Below, in pieces: positions 17,684-26,312 of a DNA stretch of 64,000 nucleotides; position 1 is the stretch's first letter, and every line of letters begins with the position of its first letter. The position numbers were made by a program, and so were the translations under genes. The notes under the pieces were generated by a model. The model worked only from the letters and a program-made list of their open reading frames with translations, was not told where the DNA came from and searched no databases. This DNA comes from Hymenobacter lapidiphilus (GTDB lineage Bacteria; Bacteroidota; Bacteroidia; Cytophagales; Hymenobacteraceae), in the NCBI RefSeq assembly GCF_013377885.1, contig NZ_JABKAU010000004.1:62001-126000 (forward strand). Reading direction: 5' to 3'.

Positions 17684-18475
17684 ATGCCCGCTTCTTTCGC
17701 CACGCTGCTCTACGACCTCAATGCTGCTTCCGGTATCCTCACCATCACCGTTAACCGTCCCGATAAGCTTAACGCCCTCAACGCCGCCACCATCGAGGAC
17801 ATCGGCAGCGCCTTTGCGCAGGCCCAGGATGATGCGCAGGTACGCGGCATTGTGCTAACGGGTAGCGGCGAGAAGGCCTTCGTGGCCGGAGCCGATATTG
17901 CCGAGCTGGCCGGGCTCGATGTGCTGGCGGCCCGCAAAGCGTCGGAGCGGGGTCAGGAGATATTCGGCCGGATTGAGGAAAGCAGAAAGCCCGTGGTGGC
18001 CGCCGTGAACGGCTTCGCGCTGGGCGGCGGCTGCGAGCTGGCCATGGCCTGCCATATGCGGATAGCCGCCGACAATGCCCGCTTCGGCCAGCCCGAGGTA
18101 AACCTGGGCCTGATTCCGGGTTACGGCGGCACCCAGCGCCTGGCTCAGCTGGTGGGCAAGGGCAAGGCCATTGAGCTGCTGCTGACGGCCGACATGGTGA
18201 AGGCCGACGAGGCTCTGCGCCTGGGCCTCGTCAACCACGTGGTGCCGCAGGCCGAGCTGCTCGATTTCAGCCGTCAGCTCCTCGCGCGCATCCTGGGTAA
18301 GGCTCCGCTGGCCGTGGGCCTGTGCCTCGACTCCGTTAATGCCTACTACGACCAGCAGCGCCACGGCTACCAGACCGAAGCCCAGGGTTTCGGCCGCTGC
18401 TTCGCCTCCGACGACTTCAAAGAGGGCACTACCGCTTTCCTGGAAAAGCGCCCGGCTGCCTTTACGGGTAATTAA
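17684..18475 (+). CDS. Enoyl-CoA hydratase/isomerase family protein
   Basis: This 263-residue crotonase-fold protein probably hydrates trans-2-enoyl-CoA in fatty-acid or related degradation. I chose the ATG at 17684 (MPASFATLLYDL) because it follows the promoter box and gives family-standard length; the frame is open further upstream. Features are NRPDKLNALN near the start, the oxyanion-hole segment AFVAGADIAEL (about 65) and ALGGGCELAMACHMRIAAD (about 108). FGQPEVNLGLIPGYGGTQR follows (about 130). Both catalytic glutamates of typical hydratases (in GGCEL and GQPEV) are present. It may be a short-chain enoyl-CoA (crotonyl-CoA) hydratase; physiological substrate not determined. Confidence 0.9.
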   Translation: MPASFATLLYDLNAASGILTITVNRPDKLNALNAATIEDIGSAFAQAQDDAQVRGIVLTGSGEKAFVAGADIAELAGLDVLAARKASERGQEIFGRIEESRKPVVAAVNGFALGGGCELAMACHMRIAADNARFGQPEVNLGLIPGYGGTQRLAQLVGKGKAIELLLTADMVKADEALRLGLVNHVVPQAELLDFSRQLLARILGKAPLAVGLCLDSVNAYYDQQRHGYQTEAQGFGRCFASDDFKEGTTAFLEKRPAAFTGN

Positions 18476-18585
18476 AGATTGAAAGCGAAAAATTAAAATT
18501 GACTGATAAGACGGCCACATTCAACATTACCCAGTAATTCCAACGGCCATTTTTAATTTTTCACTTCTAATTTTTAATTAGAAAA
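18476..18585. repeat. AT-rich inverted repeat leading into the flippase gene
   Basis: ATTGAAAGCGAAAAATTAAA near 18478 is an imperfect inverted partner of TTTTTAATTTTTCACTTCTA near 18551. The right arm continues to the base before the ATG at 18586. A related element with the same TTTTTAATTTTTCACTT core lies upstream of the gene at 20749. Confidence 0.6.
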
Positions 18586-20085
18586 ATGAGTTTAGCGAAA
18601 AAGCTGGCTTCCCAGACGGCTATTTATGGGGTGAGCAGCATTTTGGGCCGTACGGTCAGCTTTCTGCTTGTGAGTGTGTACACCGAGCGTTTTGCGGCGG
18701 CCGAGTATGGCATCGTGACGGGGTTGTTTGCCTCCGTGTCGTTTCTGAACGTGGTGTTTACCTACGGCATGGAAACCACGTATTTCCGCTTCGCCAACCG
18801 CCCTCTTACCGACCGGCGGGAACTCTACGACCGGACCCTGACGCTGCTGTTGCTTAGCAGCGTGGTACTGACGCTACTGCTAATGATCCTGGCCCGCCCG
18901 CTGACAGGGTTGCTGAGCTTACCTCCCGGCCACGAGCACTATGCCTACTGGATTGCTGCCATTCTGGGCCTTGACGCGCTGGCGGCATTGCCCTTCGCCC
19001 GCCTGCGCCTCGAAAACAAAGCCCGCAAGTTCGCCGCCATCCGGCTGGCCAACATCGCCCTCAACGTGGGCCTGAACCTGTTTTTTATCGTGGCCTGCCC
19101 CGATATTCTAGACGGCAAATACCTGTCGACGCTGCAGCCACTGGTACGCGCCATCTACGACCCCAGTATAGGCGTGGGCTATATTTTCATCTCAAACGTG
19201 GCGGCCAGTGCCTTCACGCTGCTACTGCTGGGCCGCGAGCTGACCGACTTCAGCTTCCGCCTGAACCTGGAGCCGTTGCGGCCAATGCTTAAATATGCCT
19301 ACCCCATCATGCTGATGGGCTTGGCGGGTATGGTCAACGAAACGCTCGACCGGATTCTGTTGCCCCGTTGGCTGCCTGAGGGCTTCTACCCTGGCCAAAG
19401 CAGCCTTGCGGCAGTAGGCGTGTACGGGGCCTGCTACAAGCTCAGTATTCTAATGAGCCTAGTTATTCAGGCCTTCAAGTATGCGGCCGAGCCCTTCTTT
19501 TTCGCCCAGAGTACTGATCAGAACTCGCCCCGTACTTTTGCCCTGGTACTAAAGTGGTTCACGCTGTGCTGCGCCATGCTGTTCGTGGGCGTGAGCGTGA
19601 ATCTGGATATTGTGGCGCAGCTATTCCTGCGCAGCCCCGAATACCTGCAAGGGCTGGCCGTAGTGCCGGTGCTGCTGCTGGCCAACCTGTTTCTGGGCGT
19701 GTATTGGAACCTGTCGGTGTGGTTCAAGCTTACCGATAAGACGTATTATGGCACCTACATCAGCTTCGGTGGGGCCGTGCTCACCATTGCCCTCAACTTC
19801 CTGCTGATTCCGCTGCTGGGCTACATGGGCTCGGCGCTGGCCACGCTGGCCTGCTATTTTATGATGGCCGCACTATGCTGGTGGCTGGGCGAGCGGCACT
19901 TCCCGGTGCCCTACCCGGTGGCCCGGCTGCTAATCTGGTTGCTGATAGCCGTGGCTGTGGTAGCCGTCAGCTGGTATGCCCCCGTGGCGCCCGGCTGGGG
20001 CCGCTACGGCTTCCACGCGCTGCTCACTATGGGTTTCGTGGGTCTGGTGGCCGCTGTGGAAGGCCGGCGGCTGCGAAGCATCTAG
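18586..20085 (+). CDS. Oligosaccharide flippase family protein (Wzx/MATE-like)
   Basis: This 499-residue membrane protein has about 12-14 hydrophobic segments and the N-terminal signature of polysaccharide exporters (LASQTAIYGVSSILGRTVSF; YTERFAAAEYGIVTG). It probably flips lipid-linked oligosaccharide across the inner membrane. The centre has the conserved KYAYPIMLMGLAGMVNETLD followed by YGACYKLSILMSL. It heads a group of envelope genes in one direction (dut, nucleotidyltransferase, TPR protein, DUF4292 lipoprotein, EnvC-like protein) that I recall as commonly conserved in Bacteroidota. The exported glycan is unknown. The leader is an AT-rich inverted repeat. Confidence 0.88.
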   Translation: MSLAKKLASQTAIYGVSSILGRTVSFLLVSVYTERFAAAEYGIVTGLFASVSFLNVVFTYGMETTYFRFANRPLTDRRELYDRTLTLLLLSSVVLTLLLMILARPLTGLLSLPPGHEHYAYWIAAILGLDALAALPFARLRLENKARKFAAIRLANIALNVGLNLFFIVACPDILDGKYLSTLQPLVRAIYDPSIGVGYIFISNVAASAFTLLLLGRELTDFSFRLNLEPLRPMLKYAYPIMLMGLAGMVNETLDRILLPRWLPEGFYPGQSSLAAVGVYGACYKLSILMSLVIQAFKYAAEPFFFAQSTDQNSPRTFALVLKWFTLCCAMLFVGVSVNLDIVAQLFLRSPEYLQGLAVVPVLLLANLFLGVYWNLSVWFKLTDKTYYGTYISFGGAVLTIALNFLLIPLLGYMGSALATLACYFMMAALCWWLGERHFPVPYPVARLLIWLLIAVAVVAVSWYAPVAPGWGRYGFHALLTMGFVGLVAAVEGRRLRSI

Positions 20086-20087
20086 TC

Positions 20088-20166
20088 TTGAGTTGCGGGC
20101 TGTCAGTTACCAGCCGCAAGCTTTTTGAACGTGCTTGCGGCTGGTAGCTGACAGCTTGCGGCTCAA
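20088..20166. repeat. Inverted repeat between the flippase gene and dut
   Basis: TTGAGTTGCGGGCTGTCAGT (20088) and its inverted partner ending GCTTGCGGCTCAA (20166) form arms of about 33 bases around the loop TTTTTGAACGT, with a few mismatches. It starts 2 bases after the flippase stop and ends 4 bases before the dut -7 box. Confidence 0.75.
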
Positions 20167-20170
20167 AACC

Positions 20171-20178
20171 TACCTTTG
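20171..20178 (+). promoter_or_regulatory. dut -7 box, implying a leaderless transcript
   Basis: TACCTTTG at 20171-20178 fully matches TAnnTTTG. The dut ATG is at 20183, only 4 bases after the box, so transcription should begin at or within a base or two of the start codon. Confidence 0.6.
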
Positions 20179-20182
20179 CCCT

Positions 20183-20617
20183 ATGCAGATTCCCGTTATC
20201 AACCGCTCGCGCCACGCACTGCCCGAGTATCAGACGGCCCACGCGGCCGGCCTCGACGTGCGGGCCAACCTCGACGCGCCAGTTACGTTAGGGCCTTTGC
20301 AGCGCGCCCTCATTCCAACAGGCTTGTTTCTGGAAATTCCGGTGGGCTACGAGATGCAGGTGCGGCCCCGCAGTGGGTTGGCTTACAAGCATGGCATCGG
20401 CCTCGTAAACAGCCCCGGCACCATCGACGCCGATTACCGTGGCGAGCTTAAGGTGCTGCTCGTTAACCTCTCGGACCAGGAGTTTGTGGTGCAGGATGGG
20501 GAGCGGATTGCCCAACTCGTGGTGGCCCGCCACGAAGTGGTAGCCTGGCAGCCGGCCGAGGCTCTGTCGGAAACCGGCCGCGGTGCGGGCGGCTACGGCA
20601 GTACGGGCGTTGTTTAA
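20183..20617 (+). CDS. dut: dUTP diphosphatase
   Basis: This 144-residue trimeric dUTPase hydrolyses dUTP to dUMP, keeping uracil out of DNA and supplying dTMP synthesis. All five family motifs are visible: AAGLDVRA (1), [10 protein letters not shown] (2), [14 protein letters not shown] with the catalytic Asp (3), [10 protein letters not shown] (4) and [13 protein letters not shown] (5). I chose the ATG at 20183 (MQIPVINRS) because it gives the standard N-terminus. An in-frame upstream start at 20135 would lie inside the inverted repeat. The start is 4 bases from the promoter box, so it is probably read without a leader. Confidence 0.96.
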   Translation: MQIPVINRSRHALPEYQTAHAAGLDVRANLDAPVTLGPLQRALIPTGLFLEIPVGYEMQVRPRSGLAYKHGIGLVNSPGTIDADYRGELKVLLVNLSDQEFVVQDGERIAQLVVARHEVVAWQPAEALSETGRGAGGYGSTGVV

Positions 20618-20748
20618 ATTTCGAATTAAAAATTAAAAGCGAAGAATTGAAAACTGGTTACTTTATCTCTTCTCAGCAGATAATTGACGGCCGATTTTTG
20701 TAATGATTCGCTCGCAATTTTTAATTTTTCACTTTTAATTTTAGTTAA
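20618..20748. repeat. AT-rich inverted repeat leading into the nucleotidyltransferase gene
   Basis: AATTAAAAATTAAAAGCGAA (near 20624) is an imperfect inverted partner of TTTTTAATTTTTCACTTTTA (near 20720). The right arm runs to the base before the ATG at 20749. Same family as 18476-18585, and both also contain GACGGCC in the middle. Confidence 0.6.
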
Positions 20749-21762
20749 ATGAAAATTATCGTCCCGATGGCTGGTATGGGTAAGCGCATGCGCCCCCACA
20801 CGCTCACCGTTCCAAAGCCTCTGATTCCGATTGCCGGCAAACCCATTGTGCACCGCTTGGTGGAAGACATTGCCAAAGTATGCGCCGAGCCGGTAGAAGA
20901 AGTGGCCTTCATCATCGGGCGCAGCTTCGGGAAGGAAGTGGAGCAGGACCTCATCAAAATTGCTGAGTCGGTGGGCGGCAAGGGCACTATTTGCTACCAG
21001 GATGAAGCTCTGGGCACGGCCCACGCCATCCTGTGTGCCCAGTCGGCCCTCGACGGGCACGTAGTGGTAGCCTTCGCCGACACACTATTCAAGGCCGATT
21101 TCACGCTCGACACATCCGTTGATGGCACCATCTGGGTGCAGAGCGTGGAGGACCCTAAGCCCTTCGGTGTGGTGAAACTCGATGATGCTGGTCAGATTAC
21201 CGATTTCGTGGAGAAGCCTCAGACGTTCGTGTCGGACCTGGCCATTATCGGCATCTACTACTTCAAGGATGGCGAATACCTGAAGCGTGAGCTGCAGTAC
21301 CTGCTCGACAACAACATTATGGACAAAGGCGAGTACCAGCTCACCAATGCCCTCGAAAACATGAAGAACAAGGGCACCCAGTTCGTGCCCGGCCGCGTAA
21401 CCGAGTGGCTCGACTGCGGCAACAAGGACGCCACCGTGTACACCAACCAGCGCTACCTGGAGTTCCTGCAGGAGCGCGGCGAAAACCTCAAGGCCTCCTC
21501 GGCTCAGGTAACCAACTCGGTTATTATTGAGCCGGTGTACTTGGGTGAAAACGTGACGATTACCAACTCGGTAGTGGGCCCGCATGTATCGGTTGGTGAC
21601 GGCAGCAGCATTACTGGTTCGGTGGTGGCCAATAGCATTGTGCAGCAGTCGGCTACCATCGAACACGCCAACGTCGCGGGCTCCATGATTGGCTCGCACG
21701 CTACACTCAGCGGTAAGTCGCTGGACCTGAGCGTGGGCGACTATAACACGATGCGGTTGTAA
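20749..21762 (+). CDS. Sugar-phosphate nucleotidyltransferase (RmlA-like) with C-terminal left-handed beta-helix
   Basis: This 337-residue protein probably makes an NDP-sugar from NTP and sugar 1-phosphate for envelope glycans. Residues about 1-235 are the nucleotidyl transferase domain: MKIIVPMAGMGKRMRP (G-x-G-x-R loop), TVPKPLIPIAGKPIV (Lys of the PKP motif), and VVAFADTLF as the metal-site strand. EWLDCGNKD is near the sugar site. Residues about 250-337 contain hexapeptide-type repeats (ITNSVVGPHVSVGDGSSI, HANVAGSMIGSHATL). Nucleotide and sugar specificity cannot be read from sequence. It sits with the flippase and other envelope genes. Confidence 0.88.
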   Translation: MKIIVPMAGMGKRMRPHTLTVPKPLIPIAGKPIVHRLVEDIAKVCAEPVEEVAFIIGRSFGKEVEQDLIKIAESVGGKGTICYQDEALGTAHAILCAQSALDGHVVVAFADTLFKADFTLDTSVDGTIWVQSVEDPKPFGVVKLDDAGQITDFVEKPQTFVSDLAIIGIYYFKDGEYLKRELQYLLDNNIMDKGEYQLTNALENMKNKGTQFVPGRVTEWLDCGNKDATVYTNQRYLEFLQERGENLKASSAQVTNSVIIEPVYLGENVTITNSVVGPHVSVGDGSSITGSVVANSIVQQSATIEHANVAGSMIGSHATLSGKSLDLSVGDYNTMRL

Positions 21763-21789
21763 TATTTCGCGCCGTTTGCTGTTATCCAG

Positions 21790-21897
21790 CAGTACGTCAT
21801 TCGGAGCGAGGCGAATAAGGTGGCGTTAACCCGTTGAACGACAATCGTTTCAAGGTCATTGCGCCACCTTATTCGCCTCGCTCCGGATGACGTACTG
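21790..21897. repeat. Long inverted repeat, ACGTCATTCGGAGCGAG type
   Basis: The arms 21790-21825 and 21862-21897 (36 bases each, starting CAGTACGTCATTCGGAGCGA) differ at one position. The loop holds CCGTTGAACGA, an 11-mer also present in the loop of the otherwise different repeat at 298-400. Located 28 bases after the nucleotidyltransferase stop. Confidence 0.9.
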
Positions 21898-21987
21898 TTT
21901 TGCGGCCACCTTCTGTTTTATAGCTGGCCGCCGGCCTTTTCTTTATCTTCACGGCAGGCCCTTGCTCCCGGCTTATCTGCTTTTCCT

Positions 21988-23826
21988 ATGGTCCTTTTCC
22001 GTGCGTTGCTGCTGCCCTTCCTGTTGAGCCTGCTACTGGCCGGGCCAGGGTATGCCCAGCGTAAGCCTGCCCCGGCGGCCCGGCCGGCCGAGGCCAGGCC
22101 CGAGAGCAAGCCCGAAGCCAAATCGGGCAAGCTCAGCCGCAAAGAGCGCCGTGAGCTGGCGCGCCGGGCCACGCTCGATGAAGCTGCCCGGCAGCCGCGG
22201 GTACTCACGCCCAAGGAGCGTGAGATGAGCGAGTCCTACTTCGTGGATGGCGTGCGCTATGTGCTGCTCGAAGACTACAATAAGGCCCTGGAGCGCCTGC
22301 TGAAGGCCTATGCGCTGAACCCGGGCAATGCGGCCGTTAACTACAAGATTGCGGAGGCCAACCTGCTCAGCGGAAACCTGCAGGATGCCACCAACTTTGG
22401 GCGGGCTGCCGTGCGGCTCGATCCGCAAAACGCTTACTATTACCTGCTGCTGGCCCAGATTTACACCTCGCAGAAACAGTACGAGGAGGCCACCAAAGTA
22501 TATACCGCGCTTATCGGGCAGGTCCCCGACTCCAACTACTACCTGTTCAACCTGGCTGACCTGTACGTGGCCCAGGGCCGGCTCGATGAAGCCCTGACGA
22601 CGTTCGGGCAGGCCGAGCAGAAATTTGGGCCCCAAGACGAAATATCGTTTAAGAAACAGCAGATTTACCTGCGCCAGAACAAGCTCGACCAAGCACTGCT
22701 GGAAGGCGAATCGCTCATCAAATCGAACCCCGACGAGCCGCGCTATGTGCTGGCCCAGGCCCAGCTATACGCCACCAACCGCCGCTTCGATGATGCCGTG
22801 CGGGTGGCCAACCAGGCCCTGCGCTCCGACCCCGACAACCCCCGGGCCCGCATGATTCTGGCCGACGTGTACCGGCTCCAGAACAACCGGCCCGAATCGG
22901 AGCGGCAGCTGAAACTCGCTTTCGAGAGCCCCAGCCTCGATATTGACGACAAGGTGCGCATCCTGATTGAGTACCTGAAGCAGCTGCCCGACCCTGGCCT
23001 CAACGAGATGGCCCGCGGGCTGGCTGCCGTTACCATGCGGGTTCATCCGCGCGAGGCCAAAGCCTTTTCCATTGCCGGCGACATCGAAATTGTAACCGGC
23101 AACCGGGCTGCCGCCCGCGCCAGCTACCTGCGGGCCCTGCGCCTCGATAACTCCCGCTACCAGATCTGGCAGCAGGTGGTGCTTATTGACGCCGAGCTGA
23201 GCCAGACCGACTCGTTGCTGGCCCATACCACGCAGGCGCTGGAGCTGTTTCCGAACCAGGCACCGCTCTGGTTTTACAACGGGGTCGGCCATCAGCTGGA
23301 AAAACAGCCGGCCAAGGCCGTTAAGTCGTTTGAGTACGGCCGCAAGCTGGCCACCGACAACCCCGAACTGCTGGCCCAGTTCGATACCCAGCTCGGCGAC
23401 GTGTACCATGAATTGAAGGACTATCCCAAATCGGATGCCGCTTACGAATCGGCTCTGACGTTCGATGCCAACAACGCCCAGGCCCTCAACAACTACAGCT
23501 ACTTTCTGTCGATAAGGCGCGAAAAGCTGGACAAGGCCAAGGAAATGTCGGGCAAGCTGGTGAAGCAGTTTCCTGAGAACCCTACATACCTCGACACCTA
23601 CGCCTGGGTATTGTACCAGCTGAAAGACTACGCCGGTGCCCGCCGGGCCCTCGAAACGGCCCTGCGCTACTCCTCCGATGCCACCATTGTGGAACACTAC
23701 GGCGACGTGCTGTTTCAGCTCGGCGACAAGGAGAAGGCCGTAGCCGAGTGGCAGCGGGCCGACCAGAAAGGGGGTGCCTCGGCGCTCATCAACCGAAAAA
23801 TAAAGGACAAAAAGCTGTATGAATAA
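21988..23826 (+). CDS. Secreted tetratricopeptide-repeat protein
   Basis: The ATG at 21988 gives a signal peptide (MVLFRALLLPFLLSLLLAGP, cleavage near GYAQ). The 612-residue product has a basic, low-complexity stretch (about 25-75, KLSRKERRELARR) and then about a dozen TPR-like helical hairpins to the end. Examples are DYNKALERLLKAYALNPGN, QYEEATKVYTALIG, DYPKSDAAYESALTFDANN and DYAGARRALETALRYSSD. It probably acts as a periplasmic scaffold, perhaps for envelope assembly given its neighbours; that role is inference. The next gene starts 8 bases before its stop, so the two are translationally linked. A weak -7 box (TATCTTCA) lies at 21944-21951. Confidence 0.88.
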   Translation: MVLFRALLLPFLLSLLLAGPGYAQRKPAPAARPAEARPESKPEAKSGKLSRKERRELARRATLDEAARQPRVLTPKEREMSESYFVDGVRYVLLEDYNKALERLLKAYALNPGNAAVNYKIAEANLLSGNLQDATNFGRAAVRLDPQNAYYYLLLAQIYTSQKQYEEATKVYTALIGQVPDSNYYLFNLADLYVAQGRLDEALTTFGQAEQKFGPQDEISFKKQQIYLRQNKLDQALLEGESLIKSNPDEPRYVLAQAQLYATNRRFDDAVRVANQALRSDPDNPRARMILADVYRLQNNRPESERQLKLAFESPSLDIDDKVRILIEYLKQLPDPGLNEMARGLAAVTMRVHPREAKAFSIAGDIEIVTGNRAAARASYLRALRLDNSRYQIWQQVVLIDAELSQTDSLLAHTTQALELFPNQAPLWFYNGVGHQLEKQPAKAVKSFEYGRKLATDNPELLAQFDTQLGDVYHELKDYPKSDAAYESALTFDANNAQALNNYSYFLSIRREKLDKAKEMSGKLVKQFPENPTYLDTYAWVLYQLKDYAGARRALETALRYSSDATIVEHYGDVLFQLGDKEKAVAEWQRADQKGGASALINRKIKDKKLYE

Positions 23827-24589
23827 CCGCCCCGCGCTGCTGCTGAGCGTACTATTGGCCCTGCCGCTACTGCTCGGCAGTTGCACCAAAAAGCTGCTGC
23901 CGGATGCCAGCCAGCCATCGGCCACCAACCCGGTGCCGGAGGCCGTGAAGGCCGTCAACCTCGATTTTCAATTCATGACGGCCAAGGGTAAAGCCCAGTT
24001 TGGCGACCAAACTGCCAACGTGAACCTGCGGATGCGCAAAGACAGTGCTATCTGGCTGTCGGCGTCGTTGCTGGGCATTGAGGGCGGGCGACTCTACATC
24101 ACCCGCGACTCGGTGCAGGTGATTGACAAGCTGCGCCGCGAGTACTATTCGGGCGACTTTGCCTACCTCAGCCAGCGGCTGAACGTACCCGTTACCTTCG
24201 ATATGCTGCAGGCGCTGCTGCTGGGCAATTACCTGGCCCCCATCAGCCCCAACACCCAGCCGGCCATAACAACCGAGGGCACGGTGCAGCGGGTGCGCTA
24301 CGAACAGGCCGGCTTGCTGATTATGCAGCTCGTGGATCTGGCCCAGGGCCGCCCGCGCCAACTACTGGTGCAGGACTCGGTGCAGGCCAACCAGGTAACG
24401 GTCGACTATGCCGATTTCCGCCAGCTTGAAAGCAATCCGCAGCCCTTCGCCTTCGAAACGCAGGTGCAGGTACAGCAGCGCCAGCAGCCGCCTACGCTGG
24501 TCACGCTCACCTACCGGGCCGTCGACCTGGACAAGGGCCGGCTGCAATTCCCGTTTTCCGTACCCAAAGGCTATGCACGCAAGAAGTAA
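23819..24589 (+). CDS. DUF4292 lipoprotein
   Basis: This 256-residue protein has a lipoprotein signal (LPLLLGSC lipobox, Cys at about 22). The mature part resembles the LolA/LolB-like fold family DUF4292: DFQFMTAKGKAQFGD, SAIWLSASLLGIEGGRLYI, DSVQVIDKLRREYYSGDFAYL. It overlaps the TPR gene by 8 bases and the EnvC-like gene by 17 bases, so the three are very likely one operon. By analogy with the LolB fold it may bind lipid or lipoprotein at the outer membrane, but this is not demonstrated for the family. Confidence 0.85.
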   Translation: MNNRPALLLSVLLALPLLLGSCTKKLLPDASQPSATNPVPEAVKAVNLDFQFMTAKGKAQFGDQTANVNLRMRKDSAIWLSASLLGIEGGRLYITRDSVQVIDKLRREYYSGDFAYLSQRLNVPVTFDMLQALLLGNYLAPISPNTQPAITTEGTVQRVRYEQAGLLIMQLVDLAQGRPRQLLVQDSVQANQVTVDYADFRQLESNPQPFAFETQVQVQQRQQPPTLVTLTYRAVDLDKGRLQFPFSVPKGYARKK

Positions 24590-25943
24590 AACCGGCCGGC
24601 TGCTGCTGTTACTGCTCTTGCTGCTGCTGGTTGGCCCAACCGCTCCGGTAGCGCTGGCCCAAAAAAAGGCCCCGGCCGCCAAAAAAAGCAAAGCCCAGCT
24701 GGAGCGCGAGCGGCGCGCCAACCTCAAGCGCATCAAGGAAACCAGCCGCATTCTGGCCCAGACCCAGCAGAAAAAGCAGGCGTCAGTGGGGCAGCTCAAC
24801 GCCATTCAGGAGAAGCTGGTGGTGCAGCAGGGCGTCATCAAAAACATCAGCTCGGAGCTGCGCTATATTGAAGGCGACGTGCAGCAGACCGAAGGCCAGG
24901 TGCAGCAGACGCGCCAGCGCCTGGAGCGCCTCAAGGCCGAGTATGCCCGTCTGATTTATGCCGGCTCGAAAACGGCCAACGGCTACAACCGCCTTATGTT
25001 CTTGTTTGCGGCCGAATCGTTCAACCAGTTCCTGCTGCGTTTGCGCTACATCCGGCAGTACACCGAGGTGCGCCAAGCCCAGGCCAAACAGATTACCCAA
25101 ACCCAGCAGCGCCTGGGCCAGCAGCTGACCGGCCTGCAGCAGCAGCGCCAGGAAAAAGGCTCGCTACTCAGTACCCAGCTCTCCGAAAAGAAGACCCTGA
25201 CTACGCTGAGAGTGCAGCAGAACCAAGTGATTACCAAACTCACTCAGCAGGAAGAAGGCCTGCGTAAGGAGCTGGCCAACCGGCAGCGGGCCATCAGCCG
25301 GCTCGATAACCTGATTGCGCTGCGCGTACGCGAGGAAATTGCCCGCGCCGCCCGCGAAGCCGCACGGCGGGCAGCGGCCAGGGCCCGCGCCGCCGAAGTG
25401 GCGGCCAACGCCGGCCGCAGCCCCGGTGCCACCTCGCGCACCCCTACTACCGCCGCCGCTGAAGAAGCCGCCGCCACTAAGGCCGAACGCACCGACCGTG
25501 TAACACTGACGCCCGAAACGGCCAAGCTGGCCGCTTCCTTCACCGACAACCGGGGCCGCCTGCCCTGGCCCGTGGGCAAAGGCTTTATCAGTCAGCGCTT
25601 CGGCCGCCACAACCACCCGGTACTCAAAAACGTGGTGGTCGAGAACCGCGGCGTCGATATTCAGACCAACTCCGGCGAATCGGTTCGGGCCGTATTCAGC
25701 GGCAAGGTGCTGACGGTGGCCAGCGTGCCAGGCATGGGCAACATCGTGATGGTGCAGCACGGCGACTACTTCACGGTGTACGCCAAGCTGCGCAACGTGA
25801 GCGTGAGCGAGGGCCAGACAGTTGAGGCCCGCCAGACCCTGGGTACGGTTTCGACCAACGCCGAGGGCACCTCCGAAGTACAGTTCCAGGTGTGGCGCAA
25901 CAGTGCCAATCTCAACCCCGAAAACTGGCTCGGCCGCAAGTAA
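24573..25943 (+). CDS. EnvC-like murein hydrolase activator with degenerate LytM (M23) domain
   Basis: I chose the ATG at 24573, which gives a signal peptide (a run of ten Leu, then VGPTAPVALAQ); the frame extends upstream inside the previous gene. The product has 456 residues. About 30-275 is a long coiled coil rich in Gln/Lys/Glu, then an Ala/Arg-rich linker, then a LytM domain (about 330-456: GKGFISQRFGRHNHPVL). The zinc-site residues are missing: the first His is Asn358 (NRGVDI), the YAHL position reads YAKL (Lys405), and the HxH position is Glu435-Val-Gln437. So it is probably not a hydrolase but an activator of an amidase, as in E. coli EnvC. Third gene of the TPR-DUF4292-EnvC operon. 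Confidence 0.9.
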   Translation: MHARSKTGRLLLLLLLLLLVGPTAPVALAQKKAPAAKKSKAQLERERRANLKRIKETSRILAQTQQKKQASVGQLNAIQEKLVVQQGVIKNISSELRYIEGDVQQTEGQVQQTRQRLERLKAEYARLIYAGSKTANGYNRLMFLFAAESFNQFLLRLRYIRQYTEVRQAQAKQITQTQQRLGQQLTGLQQQRQEKGSLLSTQLSEKKTLTTLRVQQNQVITKLTQQEEGLRKELANRQRAISRLDNLIALRVREEIARAAREAARRAAARARAAEVAANAGRSPGATSRTPTTAAAEEAAATKAERTDRVTLTPETAKLAASFTDNRGRLPWPVGKGFISQRFGRHNHPVLKNVVVENRGVDIQTNSGESVRAVFSGKVLTVASVPGMGNIVMVQHGDYFTVYAKLRNVSVSEGQTVEARQTLGTVSTNAEGTSEVQFQVWRNSANLNPENWLGRK

Positions 25944-25957
25944 GCGCTACTGATGGT

Positions 25958-26050
25958 GAGGAACATTGTTCCTCTTCAACCAGCGAGGTGGTTTGGAAAC
26001 CCAAAAGAAGGTGGGGCTTCGGGAAGATCGGCCTCACCTTCTTTTGGGTT
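25958..26050 (+). terminator. Hairpins ending the TPR-DUF4292-EnvC operon
   Basis: A short palindrome, GAGGAACATTGTTCCTC (25958-25974), is followed by a long stem between AACCCAAAAGAAGGTG (from 25998) and its inverted copy ending TTCTTTTGGGTT at 26050. The T-rich end of the right arm makes it a likely intrinsic terminator. Confidence 0.75.
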
Positions 26051-26086
26051 TTGATGCCTTTCTGAACTGCCTCACCAATAAAAAAA

Positions 26087-26113
26087 CCCGGCTCCAAAGG
26101 AACCGGGCTTTCT
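26087..26113. terminator. Small hairpin terminator
   Basis: CCCGGCTCC and GGAACCGGG form a stem with A-rich sequence on the left and CTTTCT on the right. It could also serve the minus-strand regulator gene that ends at 26313. The rest of 26114-26312 shows nothing recognisable. Confidence 0.6.
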
Positions 26114-26312
26114 AAGCTATGAAAACAAACTTAGCTACCGGAATCCCCCGCTACCGGCGTGCGGCTATACTAACCGCCCGCAGATAAGGTAAACTCCCGA
26201 TAACCAGGTGAAAGATACTGGAGGGCAAAGCCCACCCAATGCCAATTTCGCCCAATACCCTTTTTCTCTCGGTGAAAAGCGCTATTAGTGCGTTGCGGCC
26301 GGACCAACCGGT

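Noticed and set aside
22765..23958. 397-codon open frame antisense to the TPR gene
   Set aside because: The TPR frame has clear helical repeats and operon overlaps; the antisense frame has none.
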